Source: Candidatus Sumerlaeota bacterium
GTDB taxonomy: Bacteria; Sumerlaeota; Sumerlaeia; MWCT01; JAUWMI01
Direction of reading: 5' to 3'
Length of the DNA: 64,000 bases
Assembly: GCA_030613245.1 (NCBI GenBank)
Contig: JAUWMI010000006.1
Coordinates: 56,406-120,405 of the forward strand
In this document: piece after piece, positions 17,521-25,872 of the stretch
How the letters are laid out: every line of letters begins with the position of its first letter
How positions within the stretch are numbered: the stretch's first letter is position 1
The notes under the pieces: model-generated
Told to the model about the DNA's origin: nothing
Database searches by the model: none
Seen by the model: only the letters and a program-made list of their open reading frames with translations
Program-made: the position numbers and the translations under genes

Positions 17521-17598
17521 GGGGGCGTAGTTCAGCTGGCTTAGAACGTCGGCCTGTCACGCCGAAGGTCGCGGGTTCGAATCCCGTCGCTCCCGCCA
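17521..17598 (+). tRNA. tRNA-Asp (anticodon GTC), CCA encoded
   Basis: Acceptor GGGGGCG pairs with CGCTCCC (one G-U), anticodon loop CTGTCAC giving GTC, T-arm GCGGGTTCGAATCCCGT. Discriminator G at 17595 and CCA at 17596-17598. It follows tRNA-Val by 117 bases, probably on the same transcript. Confidence 0.95.
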
Positions 17599-17811
17599 AT
17601 TATTTTCGTCGAATTAGGAAACATGTGGGTGTATATGCGGAATTTTTCGCCGCTGCTTTTGGGGCAACGGCGGTTTTCTTTTTCTGGAGGTATTTGATGG
17701 CGGGATATGTGTACGTTCAGTGAGTTTTTTGGCGCCCGGCCATTGGTTGCGGAAAAACAGATGCACAAGCCTGCTCGTTTATCAAAGTAGGCAAGGGGTT
17801 AATCGAGCCGT

Positions 17812-17876
17812 CAGCATCAGAATGGCATGGTCTCCTCAAGGGTCATGCGGATTCTTTCGATGCCCGGCTTCTTCAG
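17812..17876 (-). repeat. 65-bp perfect direct repeat, copy 1 (duplicated gene tail)
   Basis: Identical to 20450-20514. It encodes, on the minus strand, the last residues (LKKPGIERIRMTLEETMPF plus stop) of the hypothetical gene at 20455-20763. Here the tail is joined in frame to about 70 residues of unrelated sequence (an 89-codon frame up to 18086) that I do not consider a convincing gene. The rest of the 17599-18099 gap holds no other feature apart from the REP-like piece listed next. Confidence 0.85.
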
Positions 17877-18033
17877 AGTGACCCTAAGCTTTGACGCAAG
17901 CTCCGGTTTGAGACTACCAATTGTCGTGAGGGAGGTTATTCTCCCGATAGCAGTAAGCCCATAGCGCCCGAGGCGATGTGGTAAGAGGGAAGTGAGGCTG
18001 CAATTCTCAGGAAGATTAATGAGGGGGAAAATC

Positions 18034-18056
18034 GGGGACGGCATCCTCATTTCCGA
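18034..18056 (+). repeat. REP-like fragment, type B, second copy
   Basis: Matches 4962-4984 at 20 of 23 bases, starting GGGGACGGCATCCTC. A further CGGGGACAA lies 40 bases on. Confidence 0.4.
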
Positions 18057-18099
18057 CGGGGAACAGCTGTTTCTTCTCGGGGACAAACGATCCGCCGTG

Positions 18100-20328
18100 T
18101 TAATAATAGGCGTTCCAATATGTCGCGGCAGAAGGAGTTGGTGTGGAAGAAGTCAAGCGAAGTACCTCACCGCTATATTGAGGTTGATACGTTCCGTTAT
18201 TGATGATCACCGCACCATTGACGATGACATACCGAATACCAAGGGGTGAAAGACCCGGCTCGTCATAGGTTGCGCGGTCGATAATTGTGCTGTAGTCAAA
18301 GATGGTGATGTCAGCATAATATCCTGGTTGGAGTAAGCCCCGTTGCTGCTCCAGAAGGCGGAATTGTTGGGCGGCAAACGTAGAGGTCTTGAGTACTGCT
18401 TCCTTTACGGTGCATATGCCCAGGTCGCGGACATAGTGGCCCCAAAAGCGAGGGAAAGTACTGGAGCCCCGGGGATGAGCACCTGTAGGACCGTCAGAGC
18501 CAATCATGAGTCGTGGATGGGGCATAAAGGTCTGGACGTCGCTTTCAAGCATCATGTGGTAGATAGCGGAACCGCCGCCGGGGCCTATGTCGTCAATCAT
18601 GACGTCTTCCGGATCCTTGCCAAGGCTGGTGGCCACGTCGCTTAAGTACTGGTGGTGAAAAGTGCCTGAGATAATGTATATGCGGTCAGCGCCGCCGCGT
18701 GCCTCAATCAGCGCACGAATGTCTACTTCCAATTCTGAGCGCTGGTTGGTGACAGCATATGCCCAATTATATAGGGCCCATTGCGGGAAAAGAATATCAA
18801 GCGTAGTCTGCGAGGCGGTGTAGGGATACTGGTCCATCATGACGTGGTCGCCCGCGGCATTGGCGGCATCAATGCGGGTAAGAACCTGCGAGGCTTTACC
18901 CCAGGCAGAAGGACCGCCGCATTTAAGGTGAGAAATCTGCACGCGGCAGCCTGCCTCATGACCGATACGAATAGCTTCATCGACTGCCTCGAGTAGGAAC
19001 TCGCCTTCACTGCGCATATGAGTAGCGTAGACACCTCCGTGTGCGGCAACCACTCTAGCCAGCTCAATGAGTTCTTCGGTAGTTGAATTGTAGCCGGTGG
19101 CATAGATCAAGCCGGTGGACATACCAAAGGCGCCGTCGCGCAGAGCCTGGTCGAGGTAGTTTTTCATTGTCTCCATCTGAGTTACAGTGGGTGTGGTACC
19201 GGAAAGCCCGACCGCTGCCCGCAGCGCGTTATGGCCAACGAGGCCAATATAGTTGGGCCCCAGAGTGCCTTCCAGGGAGTCATAAAACGTTCCGACGTTA
19301 GTCACGTGTGGCGAGCTGCCACAGTTGCCCGTGACTACAGTCGTTACACCCTGACGAATGTATGCCAAGAGAGCACCACCTGAGTCTGCATGTGTGTGCG
19401 CGTCGATGAATCCAGGTGTCACCATGAGACCGGAGGCATCAATCAGCTGATGAGCCGTTTTGTCGGAAAGGTCACCGATTGCCGTGATGAGTTCGCCCGT
19501 AATACCGATGTCCACCCAAAGCGGCCCCTGGTAGCCACTGGGATAGACTTCACCGTTGTTGATGAGAATATCGAAATCGGCTGGCGTTGGCGTGGGGGAC
19601 GGCGTGACATCCATGACAAAATCATCAAAGTACCCGGCATAATCACCGCTCGTGTAGACATAGAATCCGCCTTGTCCGTCGCGGAGCGTGACACTCATGG
19701 TTCCCACGGCTTGGGGTGTTTCCATATTGTCAATAAAGGCGTAGACAGTGTTTCCCTCAACGGTGAGTTTTAGTCGGTGCCAGCCGCTCTGCCATTCCGT
19801 TCCATTCAGAATGTAGCCGGGTGTCTGAGCACCGAACTGGGAGTAGTCGATACCCAGATAATCCCAGGTGGTTCCATCGTAGGCCTGCAGTTTCACCCAT
19901 CCATCGCCTGAGTCGCCGGGTTCGGAGTGGTCCGGATCCCAGGCGAGGCGTACGAAATTGTGGTTTCCCATATAGGAGGCGCGAGCGACAAGTGCTTGAT
20001 AGCCGCCATGGGTGGGAGCAGTGTCATTGCCTTCGCAAAATACCCAGGCCTCAACGGTCATATTCTGTCCATTACCCCCTCCCAGCACTAGGTGGACTCC
20101 GCCGGTGTCACCATCTGTTGCAACCATGAGAACCTTGGTACCGGAGCAAGGATGAGAAATGCCGCTTAAGCGAGATTCGGCAGTAGCTTCCACGATGCTG
20201 TGAAAACCGTTGACATCAGTCCACGATAGACCGGGTACCCCAGTCTCAAAGGAATCCTCATAGTGGTTGCAGAAAGCCGGAAGGGTAATCAGGCAAAGCA
20301 GGATAATAAGGCAATAGAAGAGTTTCAT
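18100..20328 (-). CDS. Secreted D-aminoacylase (N-acyl-D-amino-acid deacylase) with N-terminal LamG-like domain and C-terminal WxxY tag
   Basis: Metal-dependent amidohydrolase expected to release D-amino acids from N-acyl-D-amino acids, here outside the cytoplasm. Layout: signal peptide 1-20; LamG/concanavalin-like domain about 22-240; Pro-Thr linker 241-250; amidohydrolase about 252-715. The metal motif is DAHTHADSGG with His311 and His313, followed by TTVVTGNCGSSPH, ATHMRSEGEFLLEAVDEAI and IGSDGPTGAHPR as in D-aminoacylases. Normal family members are about 480-530 residues and lack the lectin-like front. The chain ends TPTPSAATYWNAYY, the same W-x-x-Y ending as two other secreted proteins in this window. 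The gene lies between two 65-bp direct repeats. The start ATG has only a weak ribosome site. Confidence 0.88.
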   Translation of the reverse strand: MKLFYCLIILLCLITLPAFCNHYEDSFETGVPGLSWTDVNGFHSIVEATAESRLSGISHPCSGTKVLMVATDGDTGGVHLVLGGGNGQNMTVEAWVFCEGNDTAPTHGGYQALVARASYMGNHNFVRLAWDPDHSEPGDSGDGWVKLQAYDGTTWDYLGIDYSQFGAQTPGYILNGTEWQSGWHRLKLTVEGNTVYAFIDNMETPQAVGTMSVTLRDGQGGFYVYTSGDYAGYFDDFVMDVTPSPTPTPADFDILINNGEVYPSGYQGPLWVDIGITGELITAIGDLSDKTAHQLIDASGLMVTPGFIDAHTHADSGGALLAYIRQGVTTVVTGNCGSSPHVTNVGTFYDSLEGTLGPNYIGLVGHNALRAAVGLSGTTPTVTQMETMKNYLDQALRDGAFGMSTGLIYATGYNSTTEELIELARVVAAHGGVYATHMRSEGEFLLEAVDEAIRIGHEAGCRVQISHLKCGGPSAWGKASQVLTRIDAANAAGDHVMMDQYPYTASQTTLDILFPQWALYNWAYAVTNQRSELEVDIRALIEARGGADRIYIISGTFHHQYLSDVATSLGKDPEDVMIDDIGPGGGSAIYHMMLESDVQTFMPHPRLMIGSDGPTGAHPRGSSTFPRFWGHYVRDLGICTVKEAVLKTSTFAAQQFRLLEQQRGLLQPGYYADITIFDYSTIIDRATYDEPGLSPLGIRYVIVNGAVIINNGTYQPQYSGEVLRLTSSTPTPSAATYWNAYY

Positions 20329-20449
20329 TTTCTGATCAAATACTTATGCATTCAAACAGACTACGAAATTTGCTCAAAACGTCATACTACTCGGGACAGA
20401 ATTTAGTAGTGTGTCCCCGAAACCGCGCCCAGCGCACGGTGCGGGCCGC

Positions 20450-20514
20450 CAGCATCAGAATGGCATGGTCTCCTCAAGGGTCATGCGGATTCTTTCGATG
20501 CCCGGCTTCTTCAG
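20450..20514 (-). repeat. 65-bp perfect direct repeat, copy 2 (inside the intact gene)
   Basis: The 3' end of the gene 20455-20763. The identical stretch is found at 17812-17876. The outer flank GCCG also matches, with one mismatch between it and the repeat. Confidence 0.85.
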
Positions 20515-20763
20515 TGAAACCCAGTAGCCTCCTTCGGTTGTCAGAAGGCCCTTCTCCTTCATCCCGTCAATAGTGCGATGAAGCACCGATTCGTTGCGGC
20601 CAAGGGCTTCGTCGTATTTCTTGATGATGGTGACAAGATCGTAGTAGCTGATGCGCCACCGCATCATATCTTCCAGAGGGCCCTCTACATAGTCCCCGCG
20701 CTGTTTGTATTGCCGATAGAGGATCTTGAGGATATCCTTTTCAACCCGCTCTTCATCCTGCAC
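20455..20763 (-). CDS. Hypothetical winged-helix-like protein
   Basis: Small cytoplasmic protein of 102 residues, not assigned to a named family. It is charged and helical. The order helix-turn-helix (TIIKKYDEALGRNESVLHRTIDGMKEKG), then a beta hairpin (LLTTEGGYWVSL), resembles a winged-helix or PadR-like DNA-binding fold (inference). The N-terminal part (EKDILKILYRQYKQRGDYVEG) resembles the first helices of such proteins. Upstream DNA contains AAAGGGGGGAG before the start. Its last 21 codons are duplicated 2.6 kb downstream. It may be a regulator of the adjacent D-aminoacylase gene on the same strand, which is context only. Confidence 0.65.
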   Translation of the reverse strand: MQDEERVEKDILKILYRQYKQRGDYVEGPLEDMMRWRISYYDLVTIIKKYDEALGRNESVLHRTIDGMKEKGLLTTEGGYWVSLKKPGIERIRMTLEETMPF

Positions 20764-21047
20764 GGTTTTCTCCCCCCTTTAATTTTGACGCTTCTCATTT
20801 TCAATCGTAAGTATACTACGTCGGCCGGGATTGAATGTCAAAGAATAACACCAGGTGTTGTTTTTCAGCTACAGCATACACTTGCGGAAAACACTTTTCC
20901 CCGAAGTTCTGAGCCTTTGCGTTCTTTGCGGCTCTGCGTGGTAACTAAAAGGCCCTCACGTAAAGGCGCAAAGCCGCCAATCTTATCGCCTTTGTGGTAG
21001 GCGTACGCCCCGGAGTAGCACAAAGGCAGACAGCGAGGAAATGGGGC

Positions 21048-21077
21048 TTGACAGGTTTTTTCTCGGCTGCCAACAAT
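21048..21077 (+). promoter_or_regulatory. Putative sigma-70 promoter before the secreted hydrolase
   Basis: TTGACA (21048-21053), 18-base spacer, AACAAT (21072-21077), about 58 bases before the start codon. Perfect -35, moderate -10. The stretch 20764-21047 otherwise holds only a TTTGCGTTCTTTGCGG-type low-complexity repeat. Confidence 0.4.
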
Positions 21078-21134
21078 TAACGCGCCACTATGGAGAACTT
21101 ACCATAGGGAAGATTCCATTCGGAGGAAATGATA

Positions 21135-22073
21135 ATGAGAATGCGATGGACTAATCGCCAGCCTGGGCGATCATGCGATTATCCGTCCCGGTGTCGGATG
21201 CTGCTCTGGGCTGTGATACTTTGCATACTGGCGTGTAGTGCGTTGCAGTGTGCCCTGATTAAGAAGGGCCCGCCGGAAGCGCCCATTGTATCGAATCTCG
21301 AAAAGGCCGGAGTGCAAGGCCAGGAAGTTCAGCTAAGCAATGGCGTATTGTTTATCCCGGATTTTTTCGAAGCTCAATCTGATACAGTGGACATTATGAT
21401 GCATTTTCACGGTGCAGCATGGCTGGTAGAGCGAAATTTTTACCAGACTCGCAAGCATGCAGTCCTGGTCTCGATTCACTTCCCAGGCTTTTCCAGCGCA
21501 TATCGCAAGCCATTTAGCGATGCGCAGTTGTTTCAGCAGATTCTCGATGAGACATTGATTGCACTTAAGGAGCGAGGGATTGTGGAACCTGATGCGCGCG
21601 TGGGGCGCATCTGCCTGACGGCTTTCAGTGCCGGATACGGCGCAATCCGCGAAATCCTGCGCGTGCCTGCCTATTACGAACACATTACGGGCCTGGTGCT
21701 GGCGGATTCAGTGCATTGCAGCTATGTCAATGAGAAGGAGCTCAACGATGCGCAGTTGGCGCCCTTTCTGCGCTTTGCACAGGACGCGGCAGCAGGCAAC
21801 AAGACGATGTGGATGACCCATTCGTCAATACAACCGCCCGGCTACGCCAGTACCACCGAGACGTCAGACTATCTGATTGCGGGAGTTGGTGGCGAGCGTC
21901 ACGCGGCCTCAGGCATCCATGGCCGTGGCATGCGGCTCATATCGGCCTTTGACAAAGGGAATTTCCATGTGCGCGGGTATACTGGGACTGTTGCAATAGA
22001 CCATATGGATCATTTCTATTCCATGGCCATTCCGCTTGCCCAAACTTCGTTCAAGCCGGCTAGCGGAGAGTGA
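21135..22073 (+). CDS. Secreted alpha/beta-hydrolase-fold protein
   Basis: Exported hydrolase of unknown substrate, about 312 residues. The N-terminus carries a basic stretch and a hydrophobic segment (LLWAVILCILACSALQCAL) that could be a signal peptide or a lipoprotein signal. The alpha/beta-hydrolase core shows MMHFHGAAW (oxyanion strand), the nucleophile elbow TAFSAGYGA (Ser), GLVLADSVH (Asp) and DHMDHF near the end (His). ATG at 21135 has GGAGG eight bases ahead; an ATG two codons earlier is too close to that site. No partner gene adjoins it. Confidence 0.78.
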   Translation: MRMRWTNRQPGRSCDYPSRCRMLLWAVILCILACSALQCALIKKGPPEAPIVSNLEKAGVQGQEVQLSNGVLFIPDFFEAQSDTVDIMMHFHGAAWLVERNFYQTRKHAVLVSIHFPGFSSAYRKPFSDAQLFQQILDETLIALKERGIVEPDARVGRICLTAFSAGYGAIREILRVPAYYEHITGLVLADSVHCSYVNEKELNDAQLAPFLRFAQDAAAGNKTMWMTHSSIQPPGYASTTETSDYLIAGVGGERHAASGIHGRGMRLISAFDKGNFHVRGYTGTVAIDHMDHFYSMAIPLAQTSFKPASGE

Positions 22074-22083
22074 TTGCATTAGG

Positions 22084-22114
22084 TAGTAGACAGTAGATAG
22101 TAGACAGTAGACAG
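22084..22114 (+). repeat. Short tandem repeat, period 7
   Basis: TAGTAGACAGTAGA occurs twice in a run of AGTAGAC/AGTAGAT heptamers. The rest of the gap 22115-22814 holds low-complexity CGCAAAG-type DNA (22210-22280) and no gene that I can support; a 75-codon minus frame at 22462-22689 has no recognisable content. Confidence 0.6.
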
Positions 22115-22814
22115 GAAATACTCATCAGCGAGGACAAATCCGGGTGACATGGGGTAACACTATAAATCAAATTTCATAATACTAAATTGGCTACAGAATT
22201 TATATCTCTCGCAAAGACGCCGAGCACGCAAATACGCCAAGACCGCAAAGTTCAATTTTTTCTTTGCGACTTTGCGTGAAACTTTCACCCGTTATTGCTT
22301 CACGCGATATATGCCACCTGCGCTGACCGTGCCATTGAATCAGTGCTAAAGAGCGAATCAGCTGCATATAGATACCTCAAAAGATCGTGTTGGAAAAACT
22401 GCCGTCGTTTTGGCAAAATGTCCAGGAAATAGATACTCCGTCAAGAGGTGTGTGAAAAAGTTCAGGTGGCTTCTTCCATAGCATTCTCCATAACCTGAAT
22501 GCCATCTGCATATCTAGCACCTTCATAGGCTTGTTTTGACAGTCTCGGCGCATCCATCCCGTTGGTTACACTTGGCCGGGCAAAAGTGCCCGCAAAGTGG
22601 CAGAAGAATGAGCGCCAGAGTGTCTGTGTACGTGTGGGCTTTCCCCATAATCTCCTTGACAAAATAGAGAAGGGAAAGTAGGTACACAAACAGAAAGTGG
22701 GATAAGTATATTAGTCTGAAGTAGAAGTACAAGCAGCGCTGGATGTGTGCCTGGCGACTGGTCTAAGCAGGAATACGCTCGCAGCGCAAAAATAAGTAGA
22801 AAGGGAAAACGGAT

Positions 22815-23399
22815 ATGAATCTACGACTGGTAGCTATTTGTTCTATTGTGATCGGCCTGCTCCTTGTGGGGTTCGAGGTCGGCTCGCAGGAGAAGCCAAA
22901 GGGGAAAGCCGCATCTCTAGAAACGCTCAAGCCGCGCACAGAGCTATTGCCGGTGGGAGCTGAAGCCCCGGCTTTCAGCCTTCAGTCACATGAAGGAACA
23001 ACAGTGACACTGTCCGAATTCCGCGGCAAGAAGCGGCTGCTTCTGGTTTTTTATCCCGGCGATGACACTCCCGCCTGTACCCGGCAACTCTGTTCTTTCA
23101 GAGACAAATATGAGATGTTCACAGATCGGGACACCGTGGTGTTAGGAATTAATCCGGCGAAGGCAAAAAGCCACAAGGCATTTGCAAAGAAAAACCGCTT
23201 CCCATTTCCCCTGTTGGTAGATAAGGGTGGCAAAGTGGCAGCTGCTTATGGGTGTCGCGCATCTGACGGCACCATCAAGCGGACAGTTTACATCATTGGC
23301 GAATACGCGAAGGTTGAGTTAGCGGAAATGGGAGCGCCTTCGTGGATTGACCTTATTGACGCTATAGACGCGGCACGTTTCCATGGGCCACCACAATAG
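22815..23399 (+). CDS. Exported peroxiredoxin (Bcp/PrxQ type)
   Basis: Thiol peroxidase that reduces peroxides, located outside the cytoplasm by its N-terminal signal or anchor (IGLLLVGFEVG at residues 13-23). The thioredoxin-fold domain starts at VGAEAPAFSLQSHEG. The peroxidatic Cys88 lies in YPGDDTPACTRQLCSFRD with the resolving Cys93 five residues on, the atypical two-cysteine arrangement of PrxQ/Bcp. The length of 194 residues equals Bcp plus the leader. An exported form would protect the envelope. No reductase partner is adjacent. Confidence 0.9.
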   Translation: MNLRLVAICSIVIGLLLVGFEVGSQEKPKGKAASLETLKPRTELLPVGAEAPAFSLQSHEGTTVTLSEFRGKKRLLLVFYPGDDTPACTRQLCSFRDKYEMFTDRDTVVLGINPAKAKSHKAFAKKNRFPFPLLVDKGGKVAAAYGCRASDGTIKRTVYIIGEYAKVELAEMGAPSWIDLIDAIDAARFHGPPQ

Positions 23400-23588
23400 C
23401 ATCTTTGGATTGCGGAAGCTCAGTTGGCTATATAATTTTTCAACTGTTATTTCTGCCATCTGAAAGGAGGTGAGATAAATCCAACGATTCGATTTGGTGT
23501 ACGCAGAACTCAGAGAAAAGTGTATCGAGAACTGCGGAGGCGTGGTGTCTGAGTTGTGACAAAATTAAATGAAGGAGGAAAAGAGAAT

Positions 23589-24383
23589 ATGAGACGATGG
23601 CCGTATTTGCTGTTAGCTTTTGTACTGATTACAACAGGCGGTTTTTGCGCAGTAATTCAGCAAGAAGATTTTACCCCTGGCGAAAGCGGAACACTACCCT
23701 CCACGTTGGATGCGGAGTGGGACGCAGGGACGGATGTCATTGTTACTGACCTGGCTACTGTGGGCGTGCCGTCTGACCATACGGGCGGTGACGGGTATGT
23801 GCTTCGCCTTGCCGACCTGGGAGACGCTCTCTGGAACTTCTGCTTTCCTGCTAATTATCAGACCGTAAGCTATGCTGATAGCGCGGTAGAGACGTGGGCG
23901 TACTTTGACTTTGAAGGTATTTCCGGAGAGCGAGATTTTGGAGTTTTTATACGCTCTGCACCGGACTCAGGTGGCGGCGTTTATCCACTGCGGGCAGGCT
24001 ATTGGCTATTCGTTGGCGTGAACTCCTCTTGGTCTGGCTACATCCCTACGGATAATCGTGCCTTTATGTTGAAGTTCTCTGGCGGAGCCTGGGTGCAGGT
24101 CGGTAGTGAAGGCACCACTGACTATACTACTGGCTGGCATAAGCTTAGAATAGAAGCGATTGGCAGTGAAATCAAAGGATACGTTGATGGTAGTCTTGAA
24201 GTGTCAGCAACTGACACGGAGTATGCTACGGGATTTGCCGGTATGGTATACTATAATGCTTCTGCCAATGGAGTAGATGAGGCAGGTGCCTTCGACAATT
24301 TCCTGTGGGAAGTCCCTGCTCCTCCTACTCCTACTCCGCACGTTGCAGATGTAGATATTAAGAGTTGGACTATCTATGAGTAA
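23589..24383 (+). CDS. Secreted LamG-like protein with C-terminal WxxYE tag
   Basis: Exported protein of 264 residues with unknown binding target. A signal peptide (MRRWPYLLLAFVLITTGGFC) is followed by one concanavalin-like/LamG domain. Its last strands (WHKLRIEAIG ... AGAFDNFLWEV) match those of the D-aminoacylase front domain at 18.1-20.3 kb. A PAPPTPTPH linker follows, then the ending VDIKSWTIYE. The ATG at 23589 is chosen because AAGGAGG lies about ten bases upstream; a GTG at 23556 in the same frame precedes that site. A strong terminator follows, so the gene is a single-gene transcript. Confidence 0.82.
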   Translation: MRRWPYLLLAFVLITTGGFCAVIQQEDFTPGESGTLPSTLDAEWDAGTDVIVTDLATVGVPSDHTGGDGYVLRLADLGDALWNFCFPANYQTVSYADSAVETWAYFDFEGISGERDFGVFIRSAPDSGGGVYPLRAGYWLFVGVNSSWSGYIPTDNRAFMLKFSGGAWVQVGSEGTTDYTTGWHKLRIEAIGSEIKGYVDGSLEVSATDTEYATGFAGMVYYNASANGVDEAGAFDNFLWEVPAPPTPTPHVADVDIKSWTIYE

Positions 24384-24407
24384 GAGTCGCTAGAGGCGTA
24401 AAAATAA

Positions 24408-24442
24408 GGGGAATGTTCAAGATAGAACATTCCTCTTTTTTT
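24408..24442 (+). terminator. Rho-independent terminator
   Basis: GGGGAATGTTC (24408-24418), six-base loop, GAACATTCCTC (24425-24435), then seven T. Ends the LamG-like gene. Confidence 0.9.
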
Positions 24443-24463
24443 GTCCCCTCGCTTGCATGTGGG

Positions 24464-24492
24464 CCCCTCAGTCATTAGGGCTGAGGGGTTCT
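24464..24492 (+). terminator. Second, tandem hairpin terminator
   Basis: CCCCTCAG (24464-24471) and CTGAGGGG (24481-24488) with a nine-base loop, then TTCTTTCT. It lies between convergent genes and may block read-through into the minus-strand oxidoreductase. Confidence 0.65.
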
Positions 24493-24518
24493 TTCTATTT
24501 CTGCGCTGAGGGCATCAT

Positions 24519-25526
24519 TTATCCAGTGGAGACGTGGACACTTTTATGCAAATGGGCTGACTTTGTGAACGCCTCCAGGAGACGCATGCCCCGCAGAACT
24601 TCCTCTGGCTTCACAGCCAGCTCTCCTCTACCACGAATCTTATTCACAAACGTTCGGTAGATCACCTGGGCGTTCCCTGTAACAGGTACCAGACGTTTCT
24701 CAGTCTTTTCTTGCGGGAAGCAGATCGTGATATCGTTCGGGCGGTGTGGATGGGCAATGAGCGTAGCCTTCTCACCAATAATGAGCCAGCGCGGTAATGG
24801 GTACATGGTCATGTAGTTGACCTCCAGGATGGCATGTGACCCGTCGGCATAGTCAACCGAAGCGCAAAAGAAATCATCGCAGTCGCGGCTGAATGTGCCA
24901 GACTGCATGTTGGCATATACGCGGCGAATGCGTGGCCGCGGAAGCTGGAGCAGCTGGTCAATTAGGTGAGAGCCCCAATCGTATAGGCCACCGCCACCCC
25001 ATTTGCTCTCGTTGCGCCTATTCTGATAAAAACATTCCACGCCAAATCCCGACATTGTTCCCCAGTTCTGGACGCGCGACTGGATCGAGACAATCCGGCC
25101 CAGCTGTTTGCGCACAAGGCACTTCCTCACAGTGAGAAAATCAGTGTCATAACGGCGGTTGTGAAAGACCGTGAGGATGCAGCGCATTTGCCGGGCCAAA
25201 CGGATGAGTGCGGCTGCCTTGCGGGTAGTCAGGGTCATTGGTTTTTCAACCAGCACGTGTTTGCGACGCCGAAGGAGTGCGTTGACCTGGCGGAAGTGAA
25301 GATTCGTCGGCGTGCTGACAATGACAGCCTGAATGCGGTCGTCGCGCGCCAGAGCATCCAGGCTCGCAAAGCACTCCAGTCCACGCTTTTTTGCTGCGCG
25401 ATGCCGCTCAGGCGTGATGTCATACACCCCAACAGCGCATACCCCCTTGGTTGCCTGGATCATGGGGAGATGAAACAATTCAGCAACGCGGCCAAAGCCA
25501 ACAATGCCAAAACCGATTTGTCGCAT
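24519..25526 (-). CDS. Gfo/Idh/MocA family oxidoreductase
   Basis: NAD(P)-dependent sugar or cyclitol dehydrogenase, cytoplasmic. From the Met at 25526 (MRQIGFGIVGFGRVAELFH) the protein has 335 residues, the family norm; the frame is open to 25583. The Rossmann motif is GIVGFGRVAE, followed by AVIVSTPTNLHFRQ and the Gfo/Idh signature HVLVEKPMTLT (Lys in EKP). The C-terminal domain has GGGLYDWGSHLIDQLLQL with the conserved Asp and His. The substrate cannot be told. No other sugar gene adjoins it. Confidence 0.9.
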   Translation of the reverse strand: MRQIGFGIVGFGRVAELFHLPMIQATKGVCAVGVYDITPERHRAAKKRGLECFASLDALARDDRIQAVIVSTPTNLHFRQVNALLRRRKHVLVEKPMTLTTRKAAALIRLARQMRCILTVFHNRRYDTDFLTVRKCLVRKQLGRIVSIQSRVQNWGTMSGFGVECFYQNRRNESKWGGGGLYDWGSHLIDQLLQLPRPRIRRVYANMQSGTFSRDCDDFFCASVDYADGSHAILEVNYMTMYPLPRWLIIGEKATLIAHPHRPNDITICFPQEKTEKRLVPVTGNAQVIYRTFVNKIRGRGELAVKPEEVLRGMRLLEAFTKSAHLHKSVHVSTG

Positions 25527-25802
25527 TTGTAGGCGATATCTCCTTTTGATGGGCGCTCCAGGTGCTCGACGTAATAACGGCAAAGCCCTCAGATAGACCT
25601 TTTATTGCTTTTCGCATAAATGAGGAAACAGCCAAAGCCGCTGAAGGCCTTATTTTTGTGCGGATACTTGGCCTTCAACTGTGCCATTCAACGTGGCACG
25701 GGTATCACGCCACAGGCGCATTTTCAACTTGCCCGTGTAGATTCATCCGCCTAGGCGAATGCCACGCATAGAACAAAAAGAGATTCTTGGGATTCCATAG
25801 TT

Positions 25803-25830
25803 GTAGGGGCGTTTAATTAAACGCCTCTAC
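25803..25830. repeat. 28-bp palindrome of the GTAGGGGC family
   Basis: GTAGGGGCGTTTAATTAAAC plus GCCTCTAC. Fully self-complementary apart from one C/T position. The inner part is identical to the copy at 8887-8906. It lies after the eIF2B-like gene. No gene is seen in 25584-25872. Confidence 0.75.
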
Positions 25831-25872
25831 ATGGCTGTACCGTTATCTATACAAATCTCAACAAAAGAAGAC

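Noticed and set aside
17411..17768. Minus-strand frames across the tRNA-Asp gene containing GFEPATFGVTGRRSKPAELRPRP- and DGIRTRDLRRDRPTF-type peptides
   Set aside because: These are antisense translations of tRNA DNA, a well-known false gene type.
22462..22732. Two minus frames of 69-75 codons before the peroxiredoxin gene
   Set aside because: They overlap each other in different frames, lack ribosome sites and have no recognisable content.
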